Shown: in pieces, positions 32,591 through 43,849 of the stretch
Position numbering within the stretch: position 1 is the first letter of the stretch
Layout: each line of letters starts with the position of its first letter
NCBI GenBank assembly: GCA_021464525.1
Contig: JADRCO010000181.1
Coordinates: 1 to 45,269, forward strand
Length of the DNA: 45,269 nt
Reading direction: 5' to 3'
Source: Rhizophagus sp. LPA8_4_AMF
Taxonomy: Eukaryota; Glomeromycota; Glomeromycetes; Glomerales; Glomeraceae
Translations under genes and position numbers: made by a program
The notes under the pieces: model-generated
What the model saw: the letters and a program-made list of their open reading frames with translations, nothing else
Database searches by the model: none
What the model was told of the DNA's origin: nothing

Positions 32591-35199
32591 TTATTCAGAA
32601 TTATTACTCGCAAATTTTGGTAATTTCGACGCGATAAAATAAACTTTATCATAGTTTTTAACAATTGTATCCCAATCTGGATTTACGTAAATATAGTTGT
32701 GTGGACCACTTTTGTGTGTTACGCTACGATAAAGCCCTAACGGAACAGCTTGATAATCTTTAATTAAATGACTGTATAAGTCATTATATGTATTGCCTAA
32801 AATGAAAAAATTTTTATATATATATAAGAATCATGTTGATAAATAAATAAAAAAGATTCAGATTTATCTAAAAATTACCAATAAAAAGCGATGGCACATC
32901 AACACAGAATAGATGACCAGAATCAACTATTAAATCTTGCCACTCATTATTTAGTTGCCGTTCAATTTTTGGTGATATCATCTTATCATCCATTTCATGA
33001 CTGAAAACAAGACATTTCATTATAAGAGGGATGTGCCGATTGTAAAAACTATGATAAAAGATTAAATAATCAATGTCTAGTTAAAAAAAAATGTGAAAAT
33101 TAAATTGATTCGACAAAAAAAAAATATTTTTACCATTGACAGAGCATCGTATCCAAATTACATGGCGTGAATACATTTCCAGCCATAAATGAAGGTCTCA
33201 TAAGTGCTTGAACTAAATTTTATAAGTGATTAGATTATTCTCTAAATTTATAAGTGTGTATAAAAAAGTCTGAAATTACTTACTATAGTCTTCTTCGTCA
33301 TTCTTAACAGAATCACTTTCACCGATCATTTTAAAGGTCTCACGATATATACATTCGACAAGAACATAACAATTATTAGTTAAAGATTCAATGTTTAGTG
33401 CAATCATGAGTGATGCGGCATCTGCATTTGCGTATGACCTTCAAATATTTTAGATCAAAAAATAAATAATTAATAAATAATTCATAATGTTTTTTTTTAT
33501 CGGTTTGAGTTATAATAAAATCTTTTTTAACCTACTTCTCATCATGATTCGATGAATCACTTAATACGACACATTTTTTAGCGTAGTTAATCCTAACTCG
33601 AACTAGATCTCTTCTGCGAAGTGGTGACCCTTTGATAATATATACTTGACCAAATCTTTTTAAAACATGTTTTTGTGTGTCACTTGGTTTGCCATTACTT
33701 AAAATAATCACTGGCATATCACGACATACTGAATTTTTTTCTCGTATTACGGAAATAAAAATATCTAAATTCTCCGGAAAATCCTTACTTTGATCACAAA
33801 TAATAATATGATCTGTAATATCTTTAATTTCAGAATCTTCTGATTCAATAACATTTGCGGCTGCTTTTCTTAAATTTTTACGTAAAATTTCATCGTCTGA
33901 CTTTACATTACATAACGGAATAAGTGGGATATCAGGATCATCCAAATCACTTAAATCATCCTCATCATCAGCATCGATCTTAACTTGTGTGAAAGGACGT
34001 AAAGGTGCAGTACTTTTTAACTTTGAAGATGTGGTATTACGTTTACCTCTACCAAATAAGCTATGCGCAGATTTTGCTATGTAAGATACATCGTACCAAC
34101 GTCTCGAGTTTTCATTAAAAGTTGCCATTTTAGCTGTTATTTCAGCATTATCACAAATTACGAATCCAATTTCATTCCCTTTAATCTTATAATTCCGTGG
34201 ATTCAAAAATATTTGAAATGGTGATGTATCACTTCCAAGTTGAGAATTTGGAAAACAACCTTTTGTGAATCTATAAATCCCAATAGAAAATAATACGGCT
34301 CCCAAACGTGAATAAATGAGTTCAGAACATTCCAAAAATGTTTTTCCAATAAAAGCATCAGAAAAAGTGACAGCATAAATTTCATGTTTTATACCGCGGA
34401 CGTATTCTATTGCCCAATTTAATTCTTTAAAAAAATGACATTTAAAAATTAATTAATACCTTTTCATGTTATAAATAAATTAAAACCTCGCGTTAAAAAA
34501 AAAAGGCATATGATACCAGGTTTCTTCTTTGCATTTCTAATCAAATTACGAACAGTATCGTCAGTAACTGATGTCGTAAGTAATACAACCAATGATGCAA
34601 ATCCCGGTATGACCAAACTTTGAGCCATTAAACCCATTGTAATTTCATCGATACAAATAACATCCTTCGCTATTTATTTATTATTAAAAAAAAAATAGAG
34701 TTTAGAATATGTATAATAAATATAATAAGTTTAATATGAGAAATATTTCAAAAGTAGTTACCCAAGAAATCAAAATGTGGAACATTTTCGGGCAAATTAA
34801 CCTGGGAGTATATTGGCAGCTTTCGATTGTATTTTTTAATAGCCTGATTTTTTTTTAAATAAAATTATTTTGAGACTAAAAATTCAAACATCGAAAATAA
34901 TATTCACATACCAAAGCTCTCATTATTTGATTAGCATCATCCTCGTCACTGTCTTTAGAAAACTTTTTAGTTAAAAGAAAAGCTGCACTTGCAGTATCTG
35001 CTCGAATTTTTTCAAGACTACGGCGCCAAGTAGGCGTTCTTAATATATATGAAAAAACTATTTTAATAACAAATAACTATATTATAGAAGAGGGACGCAT
35101 AGAACATTTGTAAATTTAAAATTTTATTTACCCTTTAATATATTGTACTCTAGTTACAAATGCCGGGTCTTCAAGAAACTCTACGATCTCTTCGTCAGG

Positions 35200-35232
<33 letters not shown>

Positions 35233-36823
35233 AGATACATAAATATAAAAGATTGTTTAATATTTTTCATATTTCAAAAATATAAAAACAAACCTCGTCT
35301 GGATGCATTATCACCACATATGTATTCATAGTTGCCAAACCATGGTCTAGACAAAAGAATTCTCGCAAGAATTCAAACAAACTTGTTGAATCAAAATCTC
35401 CAGTAACGATAATATGTTCTTTATATATTTCGCCTTTATATGAATGATTATACTTAGATCTTTCTTGTATCAAAGTTAGAAGTTCAGATAATGCTGTTGG
35501 GATGTACAAAGCTCCTGCAAGCATAACATATAAAATAACGGCACGAGTGAAAGCACTATTCGGGATCAAATCTGTTGACATTCCATTTGTACTAAGTTTG
35601 CAAAAAAAAAAAAATTAGAAAAAATCAAAATTATTAAATTTACAAAAAAGGTAAATATAGCTCACCTGCTTACTGTTAAGAGAAAAAAAAATAATTAAAC
35701 AAAATTTATCAATAATAGTAATAATAGTAATAATAAATTTAACTTGTAATTTCATAATATATACGTACAAACAGTAAAAAAAAATGCGTCGCTAAAAGAA
35801 ATATTCTCATCATCTCTATTTTCCGATTGTTTGAAAGTAACCAAGTGAATGAAAGCAGTAACCGTGAGAAAAGTAAATAAAATCGCTGTAACTATTAAGA
35901 TTTTTCAAAAATAAATTAGCTTTGAAACAAGCTTAATGAAAATTATTAACAAAGTTCATAATAAAAATTTTACCGAGTCTTATTCCTTTCCTCATAACCT
36001 TTGAGAATTTGAAAAGAGAACTCTTTACAGGTGCGAAGACAATTTGTACCGTCCAATGAAGTCTTGCGAACCGAACGGGATATATATAAACCTTGAATAA
36101 TTAAAAAGTTGGTCATGTGCCTTGTTGGTGACGAAGAAGCTTTATTAAAATATTTAAAATTTATATACCAAAATTCCAGCACCCATATAAGTGTTATCCA
36201 TAACATCATCAAAAATAGTTAGGATATATGCTGCTATGACCGGAAACACCGAAACCCATGTTAAAATTGAAAAAATGTTAAACATATATTGAAAAGGCTC
36301 TTTATCCAACCATATGTGTGGTATATATTGAATTAAAATAACAGTAGCAAGAACAAAGTCTGCCGTCTGAAGGATAAAAGGAAATGCTTCTTCGCTGCTA
36401 TCAAGCTTGACATATCTCGTATTCTAAATTTTTTTAAAAAAAGTTAACATTCATCTTTACTGCGCCATAAACTAATCAGAATCTGGAAATACTAACCCAG
36501 ATGTATAAAAAAACAAACATTGCGGTTAAAATGGCATCAAAAAGTTCCCAAATTCTTCCAATTCTTGAAGTATCACATTGAAACGCCAATCTTTTTCTAA
36601 TGCTAGCTTTTTTACCAGAATTATATATGAAATCTCTTTGGTTTTTCACCCAAGCTTCATCTCTTTCATGAGCAATTACAGAACTAGAAGGTGATTGATA
36701 AGATTGTCGTTTATCAAATAGATAATTTCTCGATTTCATGTTTGATCCTTCACTATCATTTGAGGAACTTTTCGAACTTGAACCGGTTTGCTCATTTTGT
36801 AGTAATGGAGTGTTCTCGCTCAT
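32591..36823 (-). CDS. BK (Slo)-like channel with replaced selectivity filter
   Basis: Fifteen exons can be joined in frame: 36823-36497, 36423-36183, 36139-35999, 35891-35769, 35672-35666, 35591-35294, 35199-35132, 35038-34912, 34843-34762, 34669-34517, 34424-33536, 33438-33284, 33212-33134, 33000-32879, 32796-32591. They give 1005 residues. Order: Ser-rich N-terminus; S1 (about 91-109); S2-S4; S5 TAILFTFLTVTAFIHLV (BK: TAAGFIHLV); pore; S6 VILYVMLAGALYIPTALSEL; RCK1; an acidic linker (DADDEDDLSDLDD); RCK2 with DHIIICD and YIIKGSPLRRRDLVRV (BK: ILPGTPLSRADLRAV); and the end LFCVDVPSLF, GLYRSV. BK channels are voltage- and calcium-gated potassium channels. Here the filter TVGYGD is replaced by STNGMSTD (280-287), and the calcium bowl is reduced to a short acidic patch (ESDSVKNDEED). 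Donors of introns 2 and 3 (GTGCTG, GTTATG) are weak but keep phase. Probably not potassium-selective; the function is open. Confidence 0.85.
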
Positions 36824-38030
36824 ATTTTCTTTCGATTTAAATTACAATTCGAAATTCATTTAAAGATTTAACAAAAATGATGGATAAAAAAATTATAACG
36901 GTTGTTATTTAAACAATTTTAATTTTTTTTTGCCAAAATTGTCATACGTTTGACGATCCACCAACCTCAAAGAATATATGATTTGGTCGGCTGGGCTAAT
37001 TTGTGTTCTTGATTGGTAGATCTACTAGTCTTTTTGTTGTCATCATTTTCTACGTAGAACTTCTTATACTAAAATTAACAAACGAATTTTAACAATCGCT
37101 ACTGCAACAGGAAATGACGTAATCATGCAGTAAATCTGTAAATCTGGGAAGATTCTTCGATTGAAGTCATATGATCGACAGTTTCACTACAAATAGGAAA
37201 TTTTAAAAAAAAATTTTACTAATAGAATATGACGGCTACATTGCAGATACTGTATGATCTAATTTCCGCCCAAATACTTAAGAACAAATAAAGTTGAAAA
37301 TGAATTACAATGTATATACTGTTCCAATTAAAAAAGTATTTATGTTTTAAAACATATTTAAATATGCTTAAAAATATGCTTAAATCCAAAAAACTTAAAA
37401 TTATACTTAAAATATACTTATAAAATTAAAATTTTAGTATATTATATTTTTAAGTATATTACATTTCTTTAAATTGTTTATTCGTATGCTACAAGTTTCT
37501 TCCAAATGAGAAAGCAATTAACTTTTACAAAGCGAATTTTGATCCAGCCACATTGCGTGAATTGATCTAATAAATTTATTAACATGAAATCTCTTTTAGA
37601 TATATTAGTTTTTCTCTTTTTCCGAAGCTCGTTTTGGATGCTCAGAAGTATGCCGAAAAAATTTATTATTTCCCCAGCAACCTCAGACCATTTTTTGGGG
37701 AAGGGGTTAGAATTACATGTTTAGAATCATCGATCTGTCTATATATAGTAATTATCATCTATTTTTGCGTACTAGATCACAAGGCACTTACAAACGCCAA
37801 ATTTCATGACGACGTGAATACCTGGAAAAAGTCAGTGAGCACTTATAAATTATATTTTTAATAATTAACCTGCCATTTTACGTTATAGCATATTACAAAG
37901 TATCAATGATAAAAAAAATAAATTGGGCCGAATTTAATGCTTAGTTAAAATTAAGGACCAGCCAGAGAGACAATGAATCAACACACTTCGTGTCGCTTGG
38001 TAATTAATTTAGTGATGATCAACATATGAA
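36824..38030. other. Intergenic with a CRE-like site and AT-rich hairpins
   Basis: About 1.2 kb. A TGACGTAA site at 37115-37122 lies about 290 bp upstream of the BK-like start. Region 37330-37470 is a dense set of TACTTAAAATATACTTA / TAAGTATATT inverted and direct words that could fold extensively. A 75-codon frame at 37634-37861 has no ATG at its start and no domain, and is not called. Confidence 0.45.
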
Positions 38031-38162
38031 GATTTCCCGAAGGGCATATTCCCCGAAAACTTTAACGCCGGCCGACTGATCACATGTCCATGCATAACTC
38101 TGCATAACTCTGGCCAAAAATTCGGGAAATAGCCCATTCTGGAAAATGTCCTTCGGGAAATC
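38031..38162. repeat. Short TIR (MITE-like) element, 132 bp
   Basis: The left end GATTTCCCGAAGGGCAT is matched at the right end by the complement ATGTCCTTCGGGAAATC. Additional TTCGGGAAAT / TTCCCCGAAA words lie just inside both ends. The centre has a direct pair GCATAACTCTGCATAACTCTGG. No coding capacity and no clear target-site duplication. Confidence 0.7.
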
Positions 38163-38332
38163 GTTTGTAGGCGATATAACGATAATAAATAAACATATTT
38201 TCCATTGAAACCCTAATTTATTTAATAAATCATAAAATATAACAAAAATCAAAAGTTCACGTAATTTTTGGAATTAAATGCAATTCAACTCGATAAACAA
38301 CAACTTTATATAAAAGTATATTTCCGTAATAA

Positions 38333-40558
38333 TTATTGTGTTTTACAACCGTCTACCGGTCGGGTGGCATTGTAGTCTGTACCCCGGTTTGTAATTTCTA
38401 TATTACTCGCATTACGGAATTTACGGATATAATCATCATAAGCCTCGTTTAAACCTGTCATGTAATAAAGAAAATATCAATGCAACATCGATAATTTACG
38501 ATATTGATTTATATATCACTTACTATCCAACGAAAATTTATAAGTTTGAGTAATATATCTAGGATCTAAGTCAAAAATGAAATATTTAAATATATAATTT
38601 TTTAAAAAATAGGAATATTAAAAATATATACTGTACCTTTATTTTCTTCAAATTTTCTACATTCAACAGCTTTAATGTAAAATATTGTTTAGAATTATTT
38701 CAAATTATTAAGAGCCAGTAATTAATGTTACAATTCAATAAACTTACGTGCTTTAAAATATAATATAAGAAATATATTTCAAAGTAAGTATTTTTAACAA
38801 ATGATATAGTTATTACATAGTTTATAGTGTAAAATAAACTTACGTCGTCGTGCTTTAAAATATAATATAAAATTATATTCCATGATTAGTTAATTATTAG
38901 CAAATAAATATACTAATATAGTTATTAAACAATTAAGTTACTTACGTGGTCGTTCTTAAAATATAATTTAGGGAAGTTTTGATGTAATAGATGAGATAAT
39001 TATTAAATAATTAAGTTATAATGTAAATAAACTTACTTCTTTTGAACTTATTATATCTTTTAACTTCTAGAGTTTGTTTGGCTAATAAATTGAAAATAGT
39101 TAACCATTATTATAATATAAAAAAGCTTACAATTTGTATACTAACAATGATTTTCTAGAGTATATTCATATGCTATGGTCTTATATTCTGTAAAAAAATA
39201 AAAAATAAAATTTAATAGATATAGACATTTAATGTCTATACTTAATAATATATACCTTGAGAGGTACTTCCACTTATTACAGAATTAGAGTCAGAATGAT
39301 GAGGTGGAGCCAGGCTATTATAATCTAATAAAATTCAAATATTATTATTAACATATTAAATACAGTATTTACGCTTTGTATACTTGGTTTAACTTGATGA
39401 ACCTATATTTTTATCAACTATTTTACATGATTCCATCATTTCTTCAAATAATTCCGGTAAAATAGAAGCATCAGGCCTTCCTGATGGTTCAGGATTCCAA
39501 CATCGTTCCATAATATTAACATAAAAATCTGGTGTTCCTTTAATAATATCAGGTCTTAGCCCATCAAGAACTGAAAGTGCAAGTTCTACATCATGATGAT
39601 AATTTGAAAATGGGGGTTTCTTGGATGTTAATTCCCACATGATCATACTTATACTATACACTTCTGATTGTTTTGTATATGGTTTACATCTTAGAACTTC
39701 AGGAGCGATATAAGGTAAAACTCCTTGAATTTTATCTGAAACTTTTTAATAGATAAAATTTAAATTTTAATATGAAAACTATTTTTTTTATTAAATTACA
39801 GTATTTATTGTACCTGTTTCTGAATCAATGGGCTGACAAAGTCCAAAATCACTTATAAAAACTTTATCATCTTTATCTACCAAGATATTTTTACAATGGA
39901 AATCCTTGTGAACGAAATTCTTTTGATGAATTGAATTTAAAGCTTTTGAAATTTCAATTAGAATCTTTGCTCTATTGGTCCATGTTAATTTTGGAAAAAA
40001 ATTACGAATATAATTTCGTAAATCTCCATGTTCTGCATGTTTTACTACCATAGCATAATCATTTCCTTCAGGTGATTTTGTTATTCCATAAAATGGTATG
40101 ACTCTTGGATTACGACATTTATGATGAATTTTAAGCTAAATAATTAAATAATTAAAAAATTAATATCAAAAATTTAAGTAGTTAGTTAGTATGAATTTTT
40201 TTGTTACCTCATTTAGAATAAGATCATTGATATTATTAGAGTCTCTAATTGCTTTTAAAGCAATATTACTAGATGAAGCCAAAGACATGTTTAATAATAA
40301 ATTCCATGTTCCAAAAAAAACTTTTGAATTTCCTCCATCTTCTAAATATTTTATGTTTTCTAGATTTGAACGTGGTATCCATTCAATATAATCATCACAA
40401 TATTTTGATTTTTTTTGCGTTTCTTTAATAAATTTATCCAATTTATTATTTTTACTTGATTGTGAAGTAGAAAGAAATTGATTTCTACAAAATTGACCCG
40501 AATAATTTATTATTTTCCGGTTACATTGCGTACAAGTAATATAATTTGAGGTTCCCAT
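38333..40558 (-). CDS. TKL-like protein kinase with microexon-rich tail
   Basis: Twelve in-phase exons give 459 residues: 40558-40208, 40135-39814, 39735-39403, 39324-39256, 39187-39146, 39081-39037, three tiny exons (38954-38946, 38852-38844, 38750-38748), 38669-38637, 38565-38524 and 38454-38333. The N-terminus has a small Cys module (CTQCNRKIINYSGQFC), then the linker YIEWIPRSNLENIKYLE common to Rhizophagus TKL-type kinases. The Gly-loop is degenerate (GGNSKVFFG). Catalytic elements are present: Lys-102 in IALK, HKDFHCKNIL (Asp-195), DFG (213-215), APE (235-237), and the C-lobe MERCWNPEPSGRPDASIL. The tail (SLAPPHHSDSNSVISG, VECRKFEENKD, SLNEAYDDYIRKFRNAS) is typical of this expanded fungal group. 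Likely an active Ser/Thr or dual-specificity signalling kinase; substrate unknown. The 3-bp exon is the least certain part. Confidence 0.85.
38700..39036 (-). repeat. Tandemly duplicated intron/microexon units
   Basis: Read on the minus strand, successive introns of the kinase gene begin GTAAGTTTATTT or GTAAGTAACTTAAT and end TTATATTATATTTTAAAG or close variants. They flank microexons AACGACCAC, CACGACGAC and CAC. Unit length is about 90-105 bp. The similarity of intron ends indicates duplication of an intron-exon block. Confidence 0.65.
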
Positions 40559-41497
40559 TTTCTGATAAAGATACAGCAGGTAGTATTCGATTGACTTATA
40601 TACATAATTTAAGAAAATTTATTTAGTAGTATCCTTCTAATTTTAACAATGTAATTAGGATTTTGTACAATCGAAATATCCCATTTTTTGCTAAATTTGG
40701 TTAAATGATAATTATAATACAATAACAAAATTTCTTTTATTTCATTTTAAGGTAATTGATTACTTTGTATGTTTGGTCTGTTCGATTATTTTAATTTGCC
40801 ATTTAAGTTATTAATCTAATGATACTGTACTAAACTTTTCTGTTTCACCTAATTTAAATCATATACAGTGAATAAAAAACCAGGGTTCGTTAAAAGACCA
40901 AGTAATTAAAACGCAGCATGCCGATCATTTGAATCTAACGTAAATTGATATTTTATGAATGTTATTTTTATATCCATAAGACGCTGATTTTACATATAAT
41001 AATCACAAATGTTTAAATCAATCTAAAAGTGGAATTTATGGGCATAAGAAAATTTGGAAATATAAACTCATTTACTAACATACCACAGACTTTTTCTTTC
41101 TTTTACGCTTGGTTGCGGTCAATAAAAGTAATTTTAGATGATCTGAATAGTATTTGAATAAGAAATTTAAACAACGATAGATATTTTAATATTTCCGAAA
41201 AATTACATTATTATTATTTTTCCTTTTTTCTGTATGACATTACGCATACTAGTTTAATGGGTACAAAATATTTCTGCTTGATAATCGAGTCGATATTGAT
41301 TGGTTCCTACCATTGCACAATATATTACGTATAATTATTGGATATCGAAAACCCACCCCCTCTTGCATCGGAATAATAAAATCAGAAAACCTATTGCATA
41401 ATTCTCATGATATCTAGTAATTGTTTCCTTTTTTCTTTCTTATTTTCTTACTTATTTTCTTTTCTTATTTTCGTTTCTTAACGTAAATATCACAAAA
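40559..41497. other. Intergenic, 5' flank of the kinase gene
   Basis: About 940 bp of AT-rich DNA with TTTCTTATTTTC-type pyrimidine repeats at 41432-41476. No gene seen. Confidence 0.4.
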
Positions 41498-41539
41498 ATG
41501 TTTGTAATATCTAATTATCTATCTAGATTAAATAGATTA

Positions 41540-42478
41540 AATATAAAGGAGAACCAGCAGAAATCCATTTTCAAGGAAGAAACGTTAATACATTAAAGAA
41601 AAAAATTAAGTTCAATAAGTTGAATAAATTTGACATCGATGATATAATATTACAAGCACATGGAAAAAAAGAGAGTTTACATGCAGATAACATAATTGAT
41701 AAAAAATTTGTAACGAGTTATGACAAATCTGTTCATATCAAGGTTGTTGATATCGGTAAGCTTTAAGTCATAATAACTAAACGTGATGTCCGCACTTTTA
41801 TACTATTATTACATTAGCTAACTTTGCCTTTTTTTGGTCTTTTAAACCAATTTAGATGAATATCAAGGTAAGTCTTTTTGTGTCATAATAATTGGTCAAC
41901 ATGAACGTGACACTTGACTAAATCTTTTTGTCCATTACCACGCACCTGTGGATTTAGGATTTGCTAACTGGTCTTTTTTGTTCTCTGAATCATTTAGGCA
42001 GTGACATCAACAAAGATAGTAGTATATTACAATTGGTTTGATACATTAAATGATGTAATGACAGATTCTTATAATAGACCTCAATCAAGAATATTCGAAA
42101 CAACTGATTCTTTTGTTTTTAACAGTGAAGAGAACTCTTTGGATTTATTTCAAGTTACTATCACTCCGTATCAAAGACCTATGATGTAAAGGCAATACAA
42201 AAGAAAGCATAAATAGTATATTTTATTAGTTATTTTCTATTGTGATGCTGGAAAGGTTGGAGAAAATCAAAATTACATGTGGAACGGTGATACCAAATTA
42301 TATTTTGTGGTTCCGTCTGACAAATTCGATGATTATCATTGGCAAAGTTATAAGAGTCCCAACGACTTTGTCAGTTTTAGTCATTCACCGTGGATCGATG
42401 ACCTAAAAAATGTGCGTGAATTTGACTCAATTATTGAAATCATATTTGTCACACTCGTCACATTGGTAATTTCTTAAT
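41540..42478 (+). pseudogene. Gene with ubiquitin-like head, apparently broken
   Basis: A first block (about 41540-41756) reads KGEPAEIHFQGRNVNTLKKK, then FDIDDIILQAHG, ADNIIDKKFVTSYDKSVHIK: a beta-grasp-like domain resembling the N-terminal heads seen on many Rhizophagus secreted or Crinkler-type proteins. Further coding-like blocks lie at about 42000-42186 (KIVVYYNWFDTLNDVM and ITPYQRPMM) and 42262-42477 (NYMWNGDTKLYFVVPSDKF, SPNDFVSFSHSPWIDDL). The blocks are all plus strand and in order. No clean complete gene could be built and the catalytic C-terminal part expected of such proteins is not seen, so it looks like an old, incomplete copy. The family call is tentative. Confidence 0.4.
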
Positions 42479-43025
42479 GTGACATGATATCTATTTGGGG
42501 AATATAATATCTACAAGTACAGTAAATGTCTGTTTAGAAACTTTTTTTATTATTAAAAAAAAACCCGACAAAAAATTAGGTATGGATAGCTTGAAAGCAC
42601 TGTTGAGGTCTACAGTAATAGTGAGGAGAGGTATTATGGCAAATCTTCTTTTGCGTGATTTGGAGGGATATCAAATAATGAATAAAGTTTGCTTACTCTA
42701 AAAATGTATCTACTAGTAATATAGTTTAATAAAATAATGATTTTATTTTTTAACATGTGTGCGTGCGGTTGGAATGTGTAACTGTACAGGCATTGGAAAT
42801 ATTGGTGCCGATCTTATCGGATAATGAAGTTTTTATCTCGCCCTATTTAATAACTACATTTCGGCAATATATATATCAGATATTTTTTTTTTTTATGGAT
42901 ATACGCCATTTCTTTATTAGATGTTTTTGATATTTTTGTGACAAATATAAATTATCATACATTACAAGAAATACTTCTATATCCGCCATGAATTTCACCA
43001 GCGTCGTAGTTATTTTAAACTACCT
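42479..43025. other. Spacer between gene remnants
   Basis: About 550 bp. A 68-codon frame at 42495-42701 has no domain I recognise and no supporting splice sites. Otherwise AT-rich, nothing else seen. Confidence 0.35.
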
Positions 43026-43212
43026 ATTATAATGATGTATATTGGACTGATCAGCAAATTCGTAAATCGAAGAATATCATAAAAAATTTCCAAAAGCGGG
43101 AAGGATTCCTTCTGGGCAGAAGTATCATTCGAATTTTACCGATGGAAAACCCATAACACCATCTACACCTGCGATCCCATTTGCAAAGTATGATACCATC
43201 AATATTGTGTAG
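43026..43212 (+). pseudogene. DUF7918-like gene fragment
   Basis: The frame pieces YNDVYWTDQQIRKSK and KYHSNFTDGKPITPSTPAIP, then KYDTINIV and a stop, align in order with copy 3 at 26753 (WDFTYYQLTDEQFRKEN, KKYYFKFIPTTRSASSPDS, TINID). A shift separates the two pieces. No first exon and no tail were found. It is a roughly 190-bp fossil of the middle of the domain, closer to copy 3 than to copies 1 or 2. Confidence 0.65.
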
Positions 43213-43574
43213 ATGATGGATAATATTTTTTTCGTACATGAATTTTTTTCACGTGGTTATATTACTTTTACACATTTATTTTCTGAAATGTAGGTCAATA
43301 ATTTAAATGATTTATGATAATAATTTATAAATCATTTAAGTTTGAGTAATATAATACTTAAATATTTTCATTTTTTCTATTTCGTTATCATTATCTCGTT
43401 TATGTTGTATTTGGGACATTGATTCTATATAAATATAGCAAATTTTAATTACTTCAATCATAATTTCAAATTATTTTAATTATTCATTAAATCCGTACCT
43501 ATTTTTTAATAATTTAAAATAATCAAAAATAATTATTAGCAGATTATTTTATTCATTAAATAATTGAAATGGCA
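43213..43574. other. Spacer between gene remnants
   Basis: About 360 bp, AT-rich, with an inverted pair AATAATTTAAATGATTTATGA / TAATTTATAAATCATTTAA at about 43298-43340. Nothing coding seen. Confidence 0.35.
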
Positions 43575-43849
43575 TTTATGATGCATTTAGAATATGATTA
43601 TTAATATTATCAGGATCTCTAATTGCTTTTAAGCAATACTAGATTTGAACGTGGTATCTATTCAATAAAATCATCACAATATTTTGAATTTAATTGTGTT
43701 TCTTTAATAAATTCATCCAATTTAAAATTTCCACTTGAAAGAAATCGATTTCTACAAAATTGAGCTGAATAATTTATTATTTTCAGATCACGTTGTGTAC
43801 AAATATAATTTGAAGCTTCTGAATCTTTTAATATATTTAATATATTCAT
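43575..43849 (-). pseudogene. Truncated duplicate of the kinase first exon
   Basis: The minus strand reads MNILNILKDSEASNYICTQR, then KIINYSAQFCRNRFLS, KLDEFIKETQLNSKYCDDFIE. It is almost the same as the N-terminus of the kinase at 40558 (SNYITCTQCNRKIINYSGQ, KLDKFIKETQKKSKYCDD). DNA similarity continues past the point where a stop interrupts the frame (WIPRSNLE is still legible), then about 90-100 bp covering the Gly-loop are deleted, and similarity resumes at the sequence around the exon-1 donor (43584-43630 against 40206-40260). The rest of the kinase is absent. A partial duplication lying about 3.2 kb from the parent. Confidence 0.8.

Noticed and set aside
37634-37861. 75-codon plus-strand frame LDAQKYAEKIYYFPSNLR
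   Set aside because: It looks mildly protein-like but has no ATG at its start, no domain and no neighbouring exons; chance or an unidentifiable relic.
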